From Lycium barbarum (lineage: Eukaryota; Streptophyta; Magnoliopsida; Solanales; Solanaceae): a stretch of DNA of 64,000 nucleotides. Location of the stretch: assembly GCF_019175385.1 (NCBI RefSeq), contig NC_083340.1:7479706-7543705 (forward strand), given 5' to 3'. Under the pieces are notes generated by a model. That model was not told where the DNA came from. It ran no database searches and worked only from the letters and a program-made list of their open reading frames with translations. Below, piece by piece: positions 11,609 to 24,065 of this stretch; positions within the stretch are counted from its first letter, which is position 1; each line of letters begins with the position of its first letter. Made by a program: the position numbers and the translations under genes.

Positions 11609-11723
11609 CGTTAGGTTGTCCCACATCGGTTGTGGAATAGATCTCCTTATATGGTCTTGGGCAATCCTCAACTCATGAGCTAGCTTCTGGAGTTTAGTTA
11701 GGTCCAAGATTCATTTCTTTACA
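11609..11723 (+). mobile_element. Solo LTR of a TRIM element
   Basis: This 115-bp sequence matches the LTRs of the TRIM in the gene E intron (shared CCCACATCGGTTGTGG and TATATGGTCTTGG, then CTCATGAGCTAGCTT). ATGGT precedes it and ATGAT follows it, a 5-bp duplication with one mismatch. The orthologous flank of gene E (around 38755) reads straight through without it. Confidence 0.75.
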
Positions 11724-11915
11724 ATGATGACATAGACAAAAAAAGGCCTCCAGAGTCGATGTAAATTGTGCCAGTACAACAACAGTTCAAGAATTGTTCA
11801 TCAATTATCCTCTTGAACCAACCATTATCGAGGGAACAAGGAAAGTAGATGAATATCTTGCTGATTATGACTTTAACCAAGCTCAGGCCCTTCATATAAT
11901 TTTGAATTTAATTAA

Positions 11916-12349
11916 GGGAAAAGGGTCAAAAATGCCCCTCTACTTTGGAAAAAGGTCTCCATTACAGATTTGGGTCAAAAATACCCCTCTCGTCATTAAA
12001 GTTTTCAAATATACCCGTCTTACAGAAATACCCAACATAACTCAATTTCATTTTTAAACCCGACCCAACTACATAAAAAAAACTCATATGCAACCAACTT
12101 GTTCCCAAGTACTACATTTGGAGCCACTAGGCACAGTAGCGGGTAACCCATATGGGTTTTTTATTTAGTTGGGTTGAATTTAAATGGAGTAGGTTTAAAA
12201 ATGAAATCGGGTTATGTTGGGGATTTCTGTTAAGACAGGGGTATATTTGAAAACTTTAATGACGGAGGGGTATTCTTGACCCAAATTTGTAATGGAGGAT
12301 ATTTTTAGCCCTTTTCCCAAAGTAGAGGGTTATTTTTGACCCTTTTCCC
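11916..12349. mobile_element. Mutator-like MITE
   Basis: Terminal inverted repeats of more than 100 bp start GGGAAAAGGGTCAAAAATGC. The element is flanked by a perfect 9-bp target duplication, TTTAATTAA, at 11907-11915 and 12350-12358. At 434 bp it has no coding capacity. It interrupts the former type II 3' flank. Confidence 0.88.
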
Positions 12350-12599
12350 TTTAATTAATGAAATTGGAACTAATCATAATGTGCAGAAGATAGTACTGTT
12401 GCAGGAGTTAAAGAGAAATCTGCTAACCAAAGAAAAGCTAATTAGATATTTTTACTTGAGTTGAGAAAATTCTGGAATGGATCTACTGAAGTACTGGTAA
12501 TTCAGGCACACTAAATTGCAGGTTTCTATTATATTCTTGATTTTGACCAACTGTATAGAAACCTTTGAATCAATTTCCGATAGATCCCATTTTCAGGGG

Positions 12600-13575
12600 A
12601 CATATTTCCATAGTCATTGTACGAATAACCGTTACCCGAAACATCATTCTCTACAAACACATTGTCATACAATAGCAGGATCTCTCTGCATTGTTATAAA
12701 AACCATGAGATCCTTTAGGAAACAACGTATCTTCCCACAATGCATGTCCTACTATCTTATCTTTGCCCACAACCGTCTCTAGTTTATGTCGCAATTTCCT
12801 CAGGACCTCAGGTTTGTTCATAATCTCAGCTATGGTAAAATCTGTGTTGGAGGTGTGTCAGTAACACCAACAATCAAATCCTGTTCGCGGTATAAAATAT
12901 TATCACGTACAACAAATTCAGATTTGTAGAACTGTATATTGTGGTTCAGCTCAAGGTTCAATGTCTTATTCACATCCAAGAATTCTGTACTTGTAGTCTG
13001 ACACAATTTTTTGACTCTTCCCTTAGTGTATTCCAATAACTAGATAGCAACAAACTTTCAGGACATGAACACATGAATCTGATTCTTCTTAAATCTATTT
13101 TTCATTCTTTAATAAATTACCAATTTCATAATTCACTTTCAATAGATATGAATCTCTTTTTGTAACTAATTAAGATCTTCGATCATGATCAGTGTACGCT
13201 AATTATTCATCCATTTAGATAAGGTATGAATGGTTGTAACACAAACGTAAACTTGGCTACTCAACAATAATGCAGTTGTGACCATTATTGATTTGAACTG
13301 TAGAAAGGGAAAGATTGCTTGCTCACTTAGAAAAACACCTTTGTAGGGACCAATCGACATCACATGTAAAGAAAGTGACTTTTCCTATATAGTAGAATGC
13401 TATATGACATAACATAGTAAATATACCACAAGCAAGGCTGTGAGTTCAGTTACGCAAATAGGCATTTTGCCATCCCACCATTTCTGAGTGTCCATTTGCA
13501 GTCTGTGATCAATCACGGTCTCAAAGATCCTATCAAATCTCTTTGCCAACCCCTTCATCTTCTTTGTTGCCCAAA
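12600..13575 (-). pseudogene. Type II P450 relic R2
   Basis: Exon 2 pieces lie at about 12881-12600. They match gene E around the D-M-V-V-G-G start, the DNIVEE region and the GGYTVPEG region, with an internal deletion and frameshifts. The end of exon 1 lies at 13575-13435 and encodes WATKKMKGLAKRFDRIFE followed by VTELTALLV and a GTATAT donor. As in R1, the stretch between these two blocks is deleted. No heme loop is left. R1 and R2 share this deletion, so they descend from the same broken parent. Confidence 0.75.
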
Positions 13576-14580
13576 CCAGTAAAGAATTAAACAGAGGTTG
13601 GAAGGAATTGAGAGACTTGAGCTTAAGAGGGAAAAATGGGATGGAAGAAAGTGGTGTTGAAAAATGGAAGACCCAATGTTTTTAAAAGCGAAAGCATAAA
13701 AAGGTAACAAGGTCCATGAGGCTTGAAGCGAAAAGCAAGAAGTATCATGCATGCTTCTTGAAGCGAAGCACACAATTTATAGATTGCCCTTGTGATTTGC
13801 GAAAATGTCTACCTTTGCCCTCTGCTTAAAATTTGGCTCAACCTTGCCCTTGCCATTAACAAACTGACACATACTTGCCCTCATTTTCCAACTCAGCTAG
13901 TGGAAGCATTAAAAAGGTCTAACAATGACCTTGTGGGTAGTGAAATGGTTACTTCTGCCCTTCACTTAATAATCTGACTTAATATTGCCCTTTTTCACTA
14001 ACTGCTTTTGAACCTCCATTTATGCCTATTAAAACCACAAAATGCCACTTAGCAAATTAATTGAACCCCCTCTTTTTCGCCAGCCATTAATTAAACCCCC
14101 TCTTTTTCAGCAGCCCACACCCTCCCCCTTTTCCTTTAAATTAAGTGAAGAAAAATTCGTTTCAAATATTAACCATCGAACGGATGTACCCACAATGCAA
14201 AATACATTGAAATCCATAAATTAGAAGAAAATGATTACAACAAAGAAATCAAGAATGAAAATTCAAGCAAAAACCTCCAAACGAAAAGAACTACAAGTAC
14301 CAAAAAACTATAAATACCAAAAACTTACACTTATATTGGATATACAACTTTGTTTCCGCGCTAAGATGACTTCCCAATCATGCCAACTATATCATCAAGC
14401 TTTGAGCTAAACGCTGTCAATTTCTGTGAGTGCAACCCCATTCTTGGAACTCCATCTCCCCATTGAGTACAGTCTCACAACATTTATTTTAGCATTTGTA
14501 TGTCAAGTACTAACATACGTTGGAGGAAGAGTATAGAATTTTTTTTTATTATTATTTTTTTAAAAAGAAGCAATTGCAAC
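13576..14580. repeat. Segmental duplication, copy 2
   Basis: This is the partner of 7297-8240 in the same orientation. It contains an added imperfect local duplication, AAATTAATTGAACCCCCTC and CATTAATTAAACCCCCTC, near 14055-14105. No gene is seen. Confidence 0.7.
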
Positions 14581-14611
14581 TAAGAACAGAACAACATTTT
14601 TTTGCCCTTTG

Positions 14612-14815
14612 TTAATGAAATATTATTAGTCCATCAAAGAATGTCTGAGCCAAGCTCGAAAAGTAAGAATGAAGTTGTGTCTGAGTCAAGCTCGAAAAGT
14701 AAGAATGAAGTTGTCGGTCAAGAAAGGGGAGGTTTCCCAACAGAGGCAAGCCCCACGAGCCTGGTGCCATCCTCATGGGTCCTTTCCAGAGTTTCAGACA
14801 AGAATCCCAGCACAC
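14612..14815 (-). pseudogene. Type II P450 N-terminal relic with internal duplication
   Basis: The frame reads GSWGLPLLGNLPFLDRQLHS followed by YFSSL, matching gene E around residues 57-78. A 36-bp tandem duplication (14643-14714) repeats the LHSYFSSL block. The start codon and membrane anchor are gone. It probably belongs with R2. Confidence 0.65.
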
Positions 14816-15254
14816 TAGGGCGATCCTAGGATGACAGATAATGTATCACACTAGGATGGTCCAAGGGTGACAAATAATGTTGAATAACAAATAGCCAAAC
14901 AATAATAACAAATTGTGGTTGCTATCAACCATCAATATTTATTTTGTAGTGAAGCAAACAAAAGAGATCAAGATAACAATGTTAAAGGCCTGGAATGCAG
15001 ACAACATGTATATAAAGGATCTTTGGCCGACACTATCAACTGTATTATTTTATAAAATAATTACAATTTAAATTGCAACCGGCTTCTTCTTCATTGATAC
15101 TGATATATATTGATATTGACAAGAAGGCCAGGATGCATCTTCACTTTAAATTGGAAAAAAAGTTGACAGTTGCTTACATAGAACACCTTAGAAGTTAGAC
15201 AGGACCAAGCAACATGACATCGAAAGAAAGTGACTTTTACTATATAGTAGAAAA
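14816..15254. other. Intergenic, duplicated P450 flank
   Basis: It is related to 11105-11610 and 33320-33430 (AATTTGTGGTTGC, AAGCAAACAAAAG, ACAACAATGTTA). It is a non-coding remnant of the type II surroundings. Confidence 0.5.
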
Positions 15255-15475
15255 TGCACATAACATACCATAAGCAAGGCAGGAAAGAGGCATTTTGGCA
15301 TCTTCTTCATCATTCATTTCAACTTCAGCAAAACTTGCCAAAAATCCTTTCTTTCTTTGGGATTGTAACCAGCAAAATTTGCAGTCCTTGATCAATCATG
15401 GCCTCAAATATCCCACCCATCAGATCTCTTTGCTTTCTATATTGCTCCTGGTTTATTCAACAAGTCAACCATGGA
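15255..15475 (-). pseudogene. Type II P450 exon 1 relic
   Basis: It matches the gene E segment around residues 270-317, including the GGCATTTTGGCATC...TTCATCATTCATTTCAACTTCAG region that R1 to R3 lack. It is frame-broken. Its retention of this segment means it is not simply another copy of the R1/R2 lineage. Confidence 0.55.
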
Positions 15476-15509
15476 AAATTCTATAGAGTTCGAACTTGTG
15501 TCAGTGATT

Positions 15510-15586
15510 AGTGGCGGAGCTAGAAACATATACAAGGAGATTACAAATATGCTATAACTAAAACAGTTTATGTCAAGGGGATGTTG
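15510..15586. mobile_element. hAT-type MITE, copy 2, left part
   Basis: It starts AGTGGCGGAGCTAGAAACAT. The element resumes at 24011-24021 and again from 29121 to about 29220, because two LTR elements are inserted in it. The body matches copies 1 and 3 (GTCAAGGGGAT, TTGAACCTTCCTTTACGTC). Confidence 0.6.
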
Positions 15587-18500
15587 TGTCACGACCCAAC
15601 CCCGTCGGCCGTGACTAGTGCCCGATCTGGGCACCCGAACCCATCTATCAAATATTATCTCAAATTCTATCAACTCATTCTAGTATATGGCGGAAGCCGA
15701 CAAGGCTTTATTTCAAATTTAGGTAATTTCCAGAAAAATTTCGACAGAGTTTCCTTTGTTTTACGGACTATCCAATATACCCTGCACGCAGAAAATACCA
15801 ACAAAAGCCACACAGGGCTAACCAAGCAATATATAAACATACGCGGACCGGCCGCCTCGGCGTATGGGATCGCCCAAACGACATGTACATACATCCATAC
15901 AGAAAGACCCTAACCCACAAACATGTCCACAGACCTCTAAACAGACCGACATAATCATATGACGGGACAGGGCCCCGCTGTACCCATGAACGAGAATATA
16001 TATATACAGTAGTGACAGACTATACCAAAAGATGGGCTCTGGATAAGAGAGCGCTCCAAAATAGGAGAATAAGATCCTAAGCGGACGGATCAGCAAACCT
16101 GTCGTCGGTACCTGCGCGGCATGAAAACGCAGCCCCCGAAGAAAGGGGGTCAGTACGAAATATGTACTGAATATGCAAAGCCTGAATTACAGAAACAAAA
16201 TCATAACTGGTACAGAACGTACAGAAAGTAAATAGAAAACCCAAAGTATCAGATATATATTTTCAAAACATGCAGAGTGTGTACAGAAACATACGTCACA
16301 TCAAATCCGGCCCCTGCCAAGGGACTCGGCAGACAGAACGTGGCCACCCTCCCGACGCTGGTGCCACAACACAGAAGAATCAGAACAGGGGCATAACCCC
16401 GTAACATAATATGTCATATCAGATGGCCATAACAAATCATATCAGAACAAGCGTACATGGCACAGCATACTCCACAAACCCATGTACGCATATACCTGCC
16501 CCCTCACATCGAGGCACGGCGAACAATGCAAAGGATCACGCTTGACAACATATCCTGGCCCGGGCTCAGTGGGGGAAACATTGAGGCATCCACGAACGGA
16601 GTAGTGAGAAACTAAATGCACTAAAAATACCATATATATATTTCCAGAGACTCAATGAGGCATATCGAATGTCAAATCAAATCAATGAAATCGGACGGAA
16701 ACATAGTAAGTAAATTTAGATGTCATAACGGGTTACGGAGGCATAATCTATCCGAGATCGTTTTCAAGATTCAAAACAATTTATAAGACTTAATGAAATA
16801 TTTAAAATAATTTTTATTTAGTAGATAAAGGAGTAGTTAGAGTATCTCTAACGAAAACGCTCGAAGACAAGTCATAGACACATAAAGGGTAAAATTGGAA
16901 ATAGTGGGCCCACCTCGGAACCAATGAAGCGGTGGGCTCAAATTACATATTTTTAAGCTTATGGGGTCACCTACAAAGGTTCTAGGACATTCCATAACTT
17001 CGTAAGCAATTTGGAAAAAAAATTCATAATTTTTCATCAAAGCATACTTAAGGAATTCAATTCTATTGAATGAAAAAGCGACGATTTCAAACGCGGATTC
17101 TGATGGACAGAATATTCCCCGAGGCGTAAATCCAAGCCTAGTACATCTAGGACATGCCAAGAGAAGAATCGGGATAGCTTTACATACCTTTCTTGCCCTT
17201 TACGCTTGCCAAAACTCAAATCCCGTTTCGTCCAAAACCTACAAATGGTCACATTTACCAATTTACTATTCATAAGACTTAAAATTTCAACCTTAACCAA
17301 TTCTTGTCTATAAAAATTTGAGCAGCATCTCCCCTATATATATATCATCCCCGAGGTTAAAACTCGGCTAAAACAACAACAACCATACCAACAACAATAT
17401 ATACAACATCAATAATCGACTAGGAACGCATTCTAGCGTAAATAGTCTTATTTTCCAAATAATGCGACAATTCCAAATCCAACTTTGCACTTACAACCCG
17501 ATATCAATATTTTCATATTCACATACTAATATAAGACCATTCAAACATAAACCAAAAGTATTCCAAGCTATATATTCAATATTCAACAATTCCATCAACT
17601 TCCATATTCAATCCAAAATTCTTATATATGCAACAAAACCATTCCAACACATTTTCTACTTACTAATTCATCTCCAACAACAATCTACACTTTAACAACT
17701 TCATTATCTTAATATCATAAAATCACATTAATGTGTCATAATTCTCTACATTCCATTTTCATGTCAACTTCACTCATATAATCTTCCTTTGCATTGTGAA
17801 GATCACAATAACACAACTAACATGTTAAACAAAATAAATCCAACATTATCTCAACAACATATACCACACGGCCAACATGGCTTCTTTCCAATTTCATCCA
17901 ATTTTCATTCAACTTCCATAATTTCATAAAAACTACATTAAAATCACATAATTTCCTATAACCAATTTCCATGCTAATATGGACTAGCATCCTTCTAAAT
18001 TCACCAACCAACATAACAATTCACATATAGCTATTTCATAATTTTTATTTCCGTAATGAAGTCGAAATTAATACTAACAACATCAATAGCAACATCCTCC
18101 ACATTCTACAAGTTAACTACATTTATTTTCATCCAAAATTCTCTTCAAATCTCATTCCATAATTCACAATACCAACTGACGAATTTATATCGCTATTTTT
18201 CCCGTTCTAATCCGTTAAAACTTTAAATAAACTTGTTAGCAATGAAAAAGAACCTACATATTACCATAAGTAGGCAGCCACCACGTCATCACTCTCCTCT
18301 TTGGTTGATTTTTAGCTCAAATTGAAGACAACGTAGCGTACAACACTTTTCCCTTCATGGGCTTCGGGATTCGGGGCTCGGATTTTGGTCAAAATTGTTT
18401 TTTTTTCTCTCCAAAGCTCCTCTCTCTTTTTCCAGAATTTTCTGGTTGTTCCTGGTGTTAAAATGATGAAGAAGGCCGAAATTGGCACTTATAAGGACAT

Positions 18501-18904
18501 GGGTAATGGGCCTAACCCGGTTGGGCTCGGATTGGGCCTAGCCCACTGACCTTTCTGCCTTAAAACGTTCATATCTCCTTGTACCGACGTCACCTGGGAA
18601 CCCACGACCTATGGATGGAAAGATAATTCAATTATCTACAACTTTTACTTCTTGGTATTTTTCCAAATTCCAAACATATAATACCGTTTTGGCCCCCCAA
18701 AGTCAGGTCACCCGAAAACGTTTTCTTAAAAATATTCGTTTGGAGGACTTCCACTTTGATTTGGCCCAAGGGTCCTTCTTGAGTTGTGTTTAACTTCACA
18801 TATGTGATTCATATAATTTGTCACATGTCCCAAAAAAAATCTTGACGTGTGGGCCCCACCTCAACTTACAATTAATCCGACGTTCAAAAATACGGGATGT
18901 AACA
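15587..18904 (-). repeat. 3' LTR of the gag-only element
   Basis: 3318 bp; every landmark recurs exactly 5101 bp to the right. It holds no coding frame of note. On the minus strand this is the downstream LTR, next to the polypurine tract. Confidence 0.9.
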
Positions 18905-18918
18905 TCCTCCCCCCCTTT
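18905..18918 (-). promoter_or_regulatory. Polypurine tract of the gag-only element
   Basis: The minus strand reads AAAGGGGGGGAGGA directly before the TGTTACATCCC start of the 3' LTR, the expected place for plus-strand priming. Confidence 0.75.
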
Positions 18919-18949
18919 AGAACATTCGTCCTCGAATGTTAAATTAATC

Positions 18950-20479
18950 TTATAGGGTCTTGTAAGCATTTTGGGGAAAATATATCACATAGTAGAGGCT
19001 AAATCTGTTAATACACTTATATTTCGAAAAAGACATTAGTATACCTGTATCCGCGTTTGGTAGCGCCTCCGGGTCCTGTCGACTAGTCAAGGCATAGATG
19101 CGGTTCGAAGGACCGCTTGAACTGGGAGCCCCGCCACGACCTCTGCCGCGGCTTGCTGATGTCGACGTACCCTGCCCCGCAGGGCGCATGGCTATCGAAG
19201 GAGACGATGACCCAGCGACTAATCCGGTAGGCTGCGCTGCACCTCCCAAATTACCCTTATACGGACACTCTCTCACAGTATGGCCCTGACGGCCACAAGA
19301 ATAACAAGCACCTGTAGCACGGTAGCACTCTCCAAGGTGGTATCTCCCACAATAAGAACACTGAGGCCTGGGTGGCCTCGTCTGACCGGAACTCCTGTCT
19401 ACCCGCGAACCTGAAACCCCGGAGCTCTGGCCTGCTCCTAAATACCCTGGGCTATCAAATCTCCTGCCTGAGAACTGCGGAGGTGTGCTCTGTGCCGGCT
19501 GGGAAGAATGCCTGCTAGACTGCTGCTGCTGCTGAGGCTGCCCACTCCGAAATTCCTCAAAATACCCAGATGATCTGGCCCTCTTGGGCTGTCTCCGATC
19601 CTGACTCCTAACGGGCTGATGACCCCTGTGCCGGTCCTCCATGCCCTGAGCGTGCGCCTGAATCCGGGCAATATCCATATCGGGCTGAGCGGCCAATACC
19701 AAGCAACTGTCGACAAAATAACGGTCCAGCCCCATAATATACCTGTGCATCCTGTCAGCCATAGTAGCTACCACAGCAGGTGCATATCGGGCCAATGAGT
19801 CGAACTCCATACTGTACTCTCGAACACTGCAGCCCCTCTGTCTCAGCAATAAGAATCTGTCAGCCCTGGCCCGCCGTAACTCCGGAGGCAGAAAATGGCT
19901 AAGAAAGGCCTGAGAAAAATCATCCCAAACTGCTGGGGGAGCGCCGTCACCTCTGGATAACTCCCATGACTCGTACCAATTAGCCGCTACATCATACAAC
20001 CGGTACGAAGCTAACGTGACTGACTCTGTCGCGGAAGCATTAATCAAATGCAAAGTGCGCCGCATCTTCCTGATAAACTCCTCAGGATCCTCCTCGGGCT
20101 TTGTCCCGAAGAACTCTGGAGGATTACAGGTCAGGAACTCACGAGCTCTCGAACTGTCACGTCTGTCTGCACGACCATCCCCAAGTCCGTGCCTATGAAC
20201 CTGCCCTGCTACCAGTCTGGTCAACAATTGGACCGCATCTCTCATAGCCCGATCCTCAGCCCCTGGCTGTGGAGCTGGAGGCTCAGGTACTGGAACCTCT
20301 GGAGCTACTGGTGGAGCTGCCCCAGACTCCTCTGATGATGAAGACGTAGCAGAGTCTGCTGGCCGGGACGCAATATCACGCATCATCTGAGCAAGGGTCC
20401 GAGTACCCTTCTGAGCCCGGCTGGTCTCTCCTACCACGCCCTTTTTCTTCTGGGCAGCCGTCGCCTTTTTCGGAGGCAT
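18950..20479 (-). CDS. Gag of the gag-only element, fused to non-coding tail
   Basis: The start is the ATG at 20479 (MPPKKATAAQ); an extra upstream codon is GTG. The N-terminal third is basic and Pro/Ser-rich. The retrotransposon gag domain follows (AANWYESW, FLSHFLPPELRRARADRF, then the RQRGCSVREYSMEFD block). After a Gln/Ser-rich linker come a knuckle-like CSYCGRYHLGEC and a true CCHC zinc knuckle, CYSCGRQGHTVREC. The frame reaches ALTSRQDPEA, which in full-length relatives leads straight into the protease, then breaks within a few residues into an unrelated tail. Pol was therefore lost by a deletion starting at the gag-protease boundary. About 510 aa, probably still able to form particles. 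Confidence 0.88.
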   Translation of the reverse strand: MPPKKATAAQKKKGVVGETSRAQKGTRTLAQMMRDIASRPADSATSSSSEESGAAPPVAPEVPVPEPPAPQPGAEDRAMRDAVQLLTRLVAGQVHRHGLGDGRADRRDSSRAREFLTCNPPEFFGTKPEEDPEEFIRKMRRTLHLINASATESVTLASYRLYDVAANWYESWELSRGDGAPPAVWDDFSQAFLSHFLPPELRRARADRFLLLRQRGCSVREYSMEFDSLARYAPAVVATMADRMHRYIMGLDRYFVDSCLVLAAQPDMDIARIQAHAQGMEDRHRGHQPVRSQDRRQPKRARSSGYFEEFRSGQPQQQQQSSRHSSQPAQSTPPQFSGRRFDSPGYLGAGQSSGVSGSRVDRSSGQTRPPRPQCSYCGRYHLGECYRATGACYSCGRQGHTVRECPYKGNLGGAAQPTGLVAGSSSPSIAMRPAGQGTSTSASRGRGRGGAPSSSGPSNRIYALTSRQDPEALPNADTGILMSFSKYKCINRFSLYYVIYFPQNAYKTL

Positions 20480-20671
20480 CACTGAAAGAAAAACAACAAC
20501 GGATCAGGACAGAATCATCCTAATAGCACAGCTCTATCGCACGATCTAAGATTTCGAAAAAAAGAAACACCCTAAATGTCCTGTAGCTTCCTGTTTATAG
20601 ATGTGGTGCACAACACACAGATAAACAAGACTCTACTAGACACGGTCTGTAGACATTCCGAGAACCAAACC

Positions 20672-20683
20672 GCTCTGATACCA
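20672..20683 (-). promoter_or_regulatory. Primer binding site (initiator tRNA-Met)
   Basis: The minus strand reads TGGTATCAGAGC four bases inside the 5' LTR boundary, complementary to the 3' end of plant initiator tRNA-Met. It fixes the element as minus-strand. Confidence 0.9.
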
Positions 20684-20687
20684 CTTT

Positions 20688-23600
20688 TGTCACGACCCAA
20701 CCCCGTCGGCCGTGACTAGTGCCCGATCTGGGCACCCGAACCCATCTATCAAATATTATCTCAAATTCTATCAACTCATTCTAGTATATGGCGGAAGCCG
20801 ACAAGGCTTTATTTCAAATTTAGGTAATTTCCAGAAAAATTTCGACAGAGTTTCCTTTGTTTTACGGACTATCCAATATACCCTGCACGCAGAAAATACC
20901 AACAAAAGCCACACAGGGCTAACCAAGCAATATATAAACATACGCGGACCGGCCGCCTCGGCGTATGGGATCGCCCAAACGACATGTACATACATCCATA
21001 CAGAAAGACCCTAACCCACAAACATGTCCACAGACCTCTAAACAGACCGACATAATCATATGACGGGACAGGGCCCCGCTGTACCCATGAACGAGAATAT
21101 ATATATACAGTAGTGACAGACTATACCAAAAGATGGGCTCTGGATAAGAGAGCGCTCCAAAATAGGAGAATAAGATCCTAAGCGGACGGATCAGCAAACC
21201 TGTCGTCGGTACCTGCGCGGCATGAAAACGCAGCCCCCGAAGAAAGGGGGTCAGTACGAAATATGTACTGAATATGCAAAGCCTGAATTACAGAAACAAA
21301 ATCATAACTGGTACAGAACGTACAGAAAGTAAATAGAAAACCCAAAGTATCAGATATATATTTTCAAAACATGCAGAGTGTGTACAGAAACATACGTCAC
21401 ATCAAATCCGGCCCCTGCCAAGGGACTCGGCAGACAGAACGTGGCCACCCTCCCGACGCTGGTGCCACAACACAGAAGAATCAGAACAGGGGCATAACCC
21501 CGTAACATAATATGTCATATCAGATGGCCATAACAAATCATATCAGAACAAGCGTACATGGCACAGCATACTCCACAAACCCATGTACGCATATACCTGC
21601 CCCCTCACATCGAGGCACGGCGAACAATGCAAAGGATCACGCTTGACAACATATCCTGGCCCGGGCTCAGTGGGGGAAACATTGAGGCATCCACGAACGG
21701 AGTAGTGAGAAACTAAATGCACTAAAAATACCATATATATATTTCCAGAGACTCAATGAGGCATATCGAATGTCAAATCAAATCAATGAAATCGGACGGA
21801 AACATAGTAAGTAAATTTAGATGTCATAACGGGTTACGGAGGCATAATCTATCCGAGATCGTTTTCAAGATTCAAAACAATTTATAAGACTTAATGAAAT
21901 ATTTAAAATAATTTTTATTTAGTAGATAAAGGAGTAGTTAGAGTATCTCTAACGAAAACGCTCGAAGACAAGTCATAGACACATAAAGGGTAAAATTGGA
22001 AATAGTGGGCCCACCTCGGAACCAATGAAGCGGTGGGCTCAAATTACATATTTTTAAGCTTATGGGGTCACCTACAAAGGTTCTAGGACATTCCATAACT
22101 TCGTAAGCAATTTGGAAAAAAAATTCATAATTTTTCATCAAAGCATACTTAAGGAATTCAATTCTATTGAATGAAAAAGCGACGATTTCAAACGCGGATT
22201 CTGATGGACAGAATATTCCCCGAGGCGTAAATCCAAGCCTAGTACATCTAGGACATGCCAAGAGAAGAATCGGGATAGCTTTACATACCTTTCTTGCCCT
22301 TTACGCTTGCCAAAACTCAAATCCCGTTTCGTCCAAAACCTACAAATGGTCACATTTACCAATTTACTATTCATAAGACTTAAAATTTCAACCTTAACCA
22401 ATTCTTGTCTATAAAAATTTGAGCAGCATCTCCCCTATATATATATCATCCCCGAGGTTAAAACTCGGCTAAAACAACAACAACCATACCAACAACAATA
22501 TATACAACATCAATAATCGACTAGGAACGCATTCTAGCGTAAATAGTCTTATTTTCCAAATAATGCGACAATTCCAAATCCAACTTTGCACTTACAACCC
22601 GATATCAATATTTTCATATTCACATACTAATATAAGACCATTCAAACATAAACCAAAAGTATTCCAAGCTATATATTCAATATTCAACAATTCCATCAAC
22701 TTCCATATTCAATCCAAAATTCTTATATATGCAACAAAACCATTCCAACACATTTTCTACTTACTAATTCATCTCCAACAACAATCTACACTTTAACAAC
22801 TTCATTATCTTAATATCATAAAATCACATTAATGTGTCATAATTCTCTACATTCCATTTTCATGTCAACTTCACTCATATAATCTTCCTTTGCATTGTGA
22901 AGATCACAATAACACAACTAACATGTTAAACAAAATAAATCCAACATTATCTCAACAACATATACCACACGGCCAACATGGCTTCTTTCCAATTTCATCC
23001 AATTTTCATTCAACTTCCATAATTTCATAAAAACTACATTAAAATCACATAATTTCCTATAACCAATTTCCATGCTAATATGGACTAGCATCCTTCTAAA
23101 TTCACCAACCAACATAACAATTCACATATAGCTATTTCATAATTTTTATTTCCGTAATGAAGTCGAAATTAATACTAACAACATCAATAGCAACATCCTC
23201 CACATTCTACAAGTTAACTACATTTATTTTCATCCAAAATTCTCTTCAAATCTCATTCCATAATTCACAATACCAACTGACGAATTTATATCGCTATTTT
23301 TCCCGTTCTAATCCGTTAAAACTTTAAATAAACTTGTTAGCAATGAAAAAGAACCTACATATTACCATAAGTAGGCAGCCACCACGTCATCACTCTCCTC
23401 TTTGGTTGATTTTTAGCTCAAATTGAAGACAACGTAGCGTACAACACTTTTCCCTTCATGGGCTTCGGGATTCGGGGCTCGGATTTTGGTCAAAATTGTT
23501 TTTTTTTCTCTCCAAAGCTCCTCTCTCTTTTTCCAGAATTTTCTGGTTGTTCCTGGTGTTAAAATGATGAAGAAGGCCGAAATTGGCACTTATAAGGACA

Positions 23601-24005
23601 TGGGTAATGGGCCTAACCCGGTTGGGCTCGGATTGGGCCTAGCCCACTGACCTTTCTGCCTTAAAACGTTCATATCTCCTTGTACCGACGTCACCTGGGA
23701 ACCCACGACCTATGGATGGAAAGATAATTCAATTATCTACAACTTTTACTTCTTGGTATTTTTCCAAATTCCAAACATATAATACCGTTTTGGCCCCCCA
23801 AAGTCAGGTCACCCGAAAACGTTTTCTTAAAAATATTCGTTTGGAGGACTTCCACTTTGATTTGGCCCAAGGGTCCTTCTTGAGTTGTGTTTAACTTCAC
23901 ATATGTGATTCATATAATTTGTCACATGTCCCAAAAAAAATCTTGACGTGTGGGCCCCACCTCAACTTACAATTAATCCGACGTTCAAAAATACGGGATG
24001 TAACA
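20688..24005 (-). repeat. 5' LTR of the gag-only element
   Basis: This is the partner of 15587-18904 at a constant 5101-bp offset. Transcription would start here and run toward lower coordinates. Confidence 0.9.
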
Positions 24006-24065
24006 TGTTGGTTGAACCCTCTGTTAGGTGTGGAATTGGCCAAACAAGTCAATTCTTTTGTTCAC

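Larger units (their letters stand above)
15587..24005 (-). mobile_element. Gag-only Gypsy-type LTR element (TR-GAG-like), 8419 bp
   Basis: Two LTRs of 3318 bp (15587-18904 and 20688-24005) start TGTCACGACCC and end GGGATGTAACA. The target duplication TGTTG is at 15582-15586 and 24006-24010. The internal region is only 1783 bp and contains a primer site, a gag frame and a polypurine tract, all on the minus strand. Reverse transcriptase, RNase H and integrase are absent. The LTRs look identical wherever I compared them, which points to a recent insertion that must have used enzymes supplied by a related full-length element. The gag type and LTR length resemble the Tekay/Del chromovirus lineage; that assignment is inference. 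Confidence 0.9.

Noticed and set aside
15581..18793. Several 60-110 codon open frames inside the LTRs
   Set aside because: They occur identically in both 3318-bp LTRs, lack domains and lie on both strands; they are chance frames.
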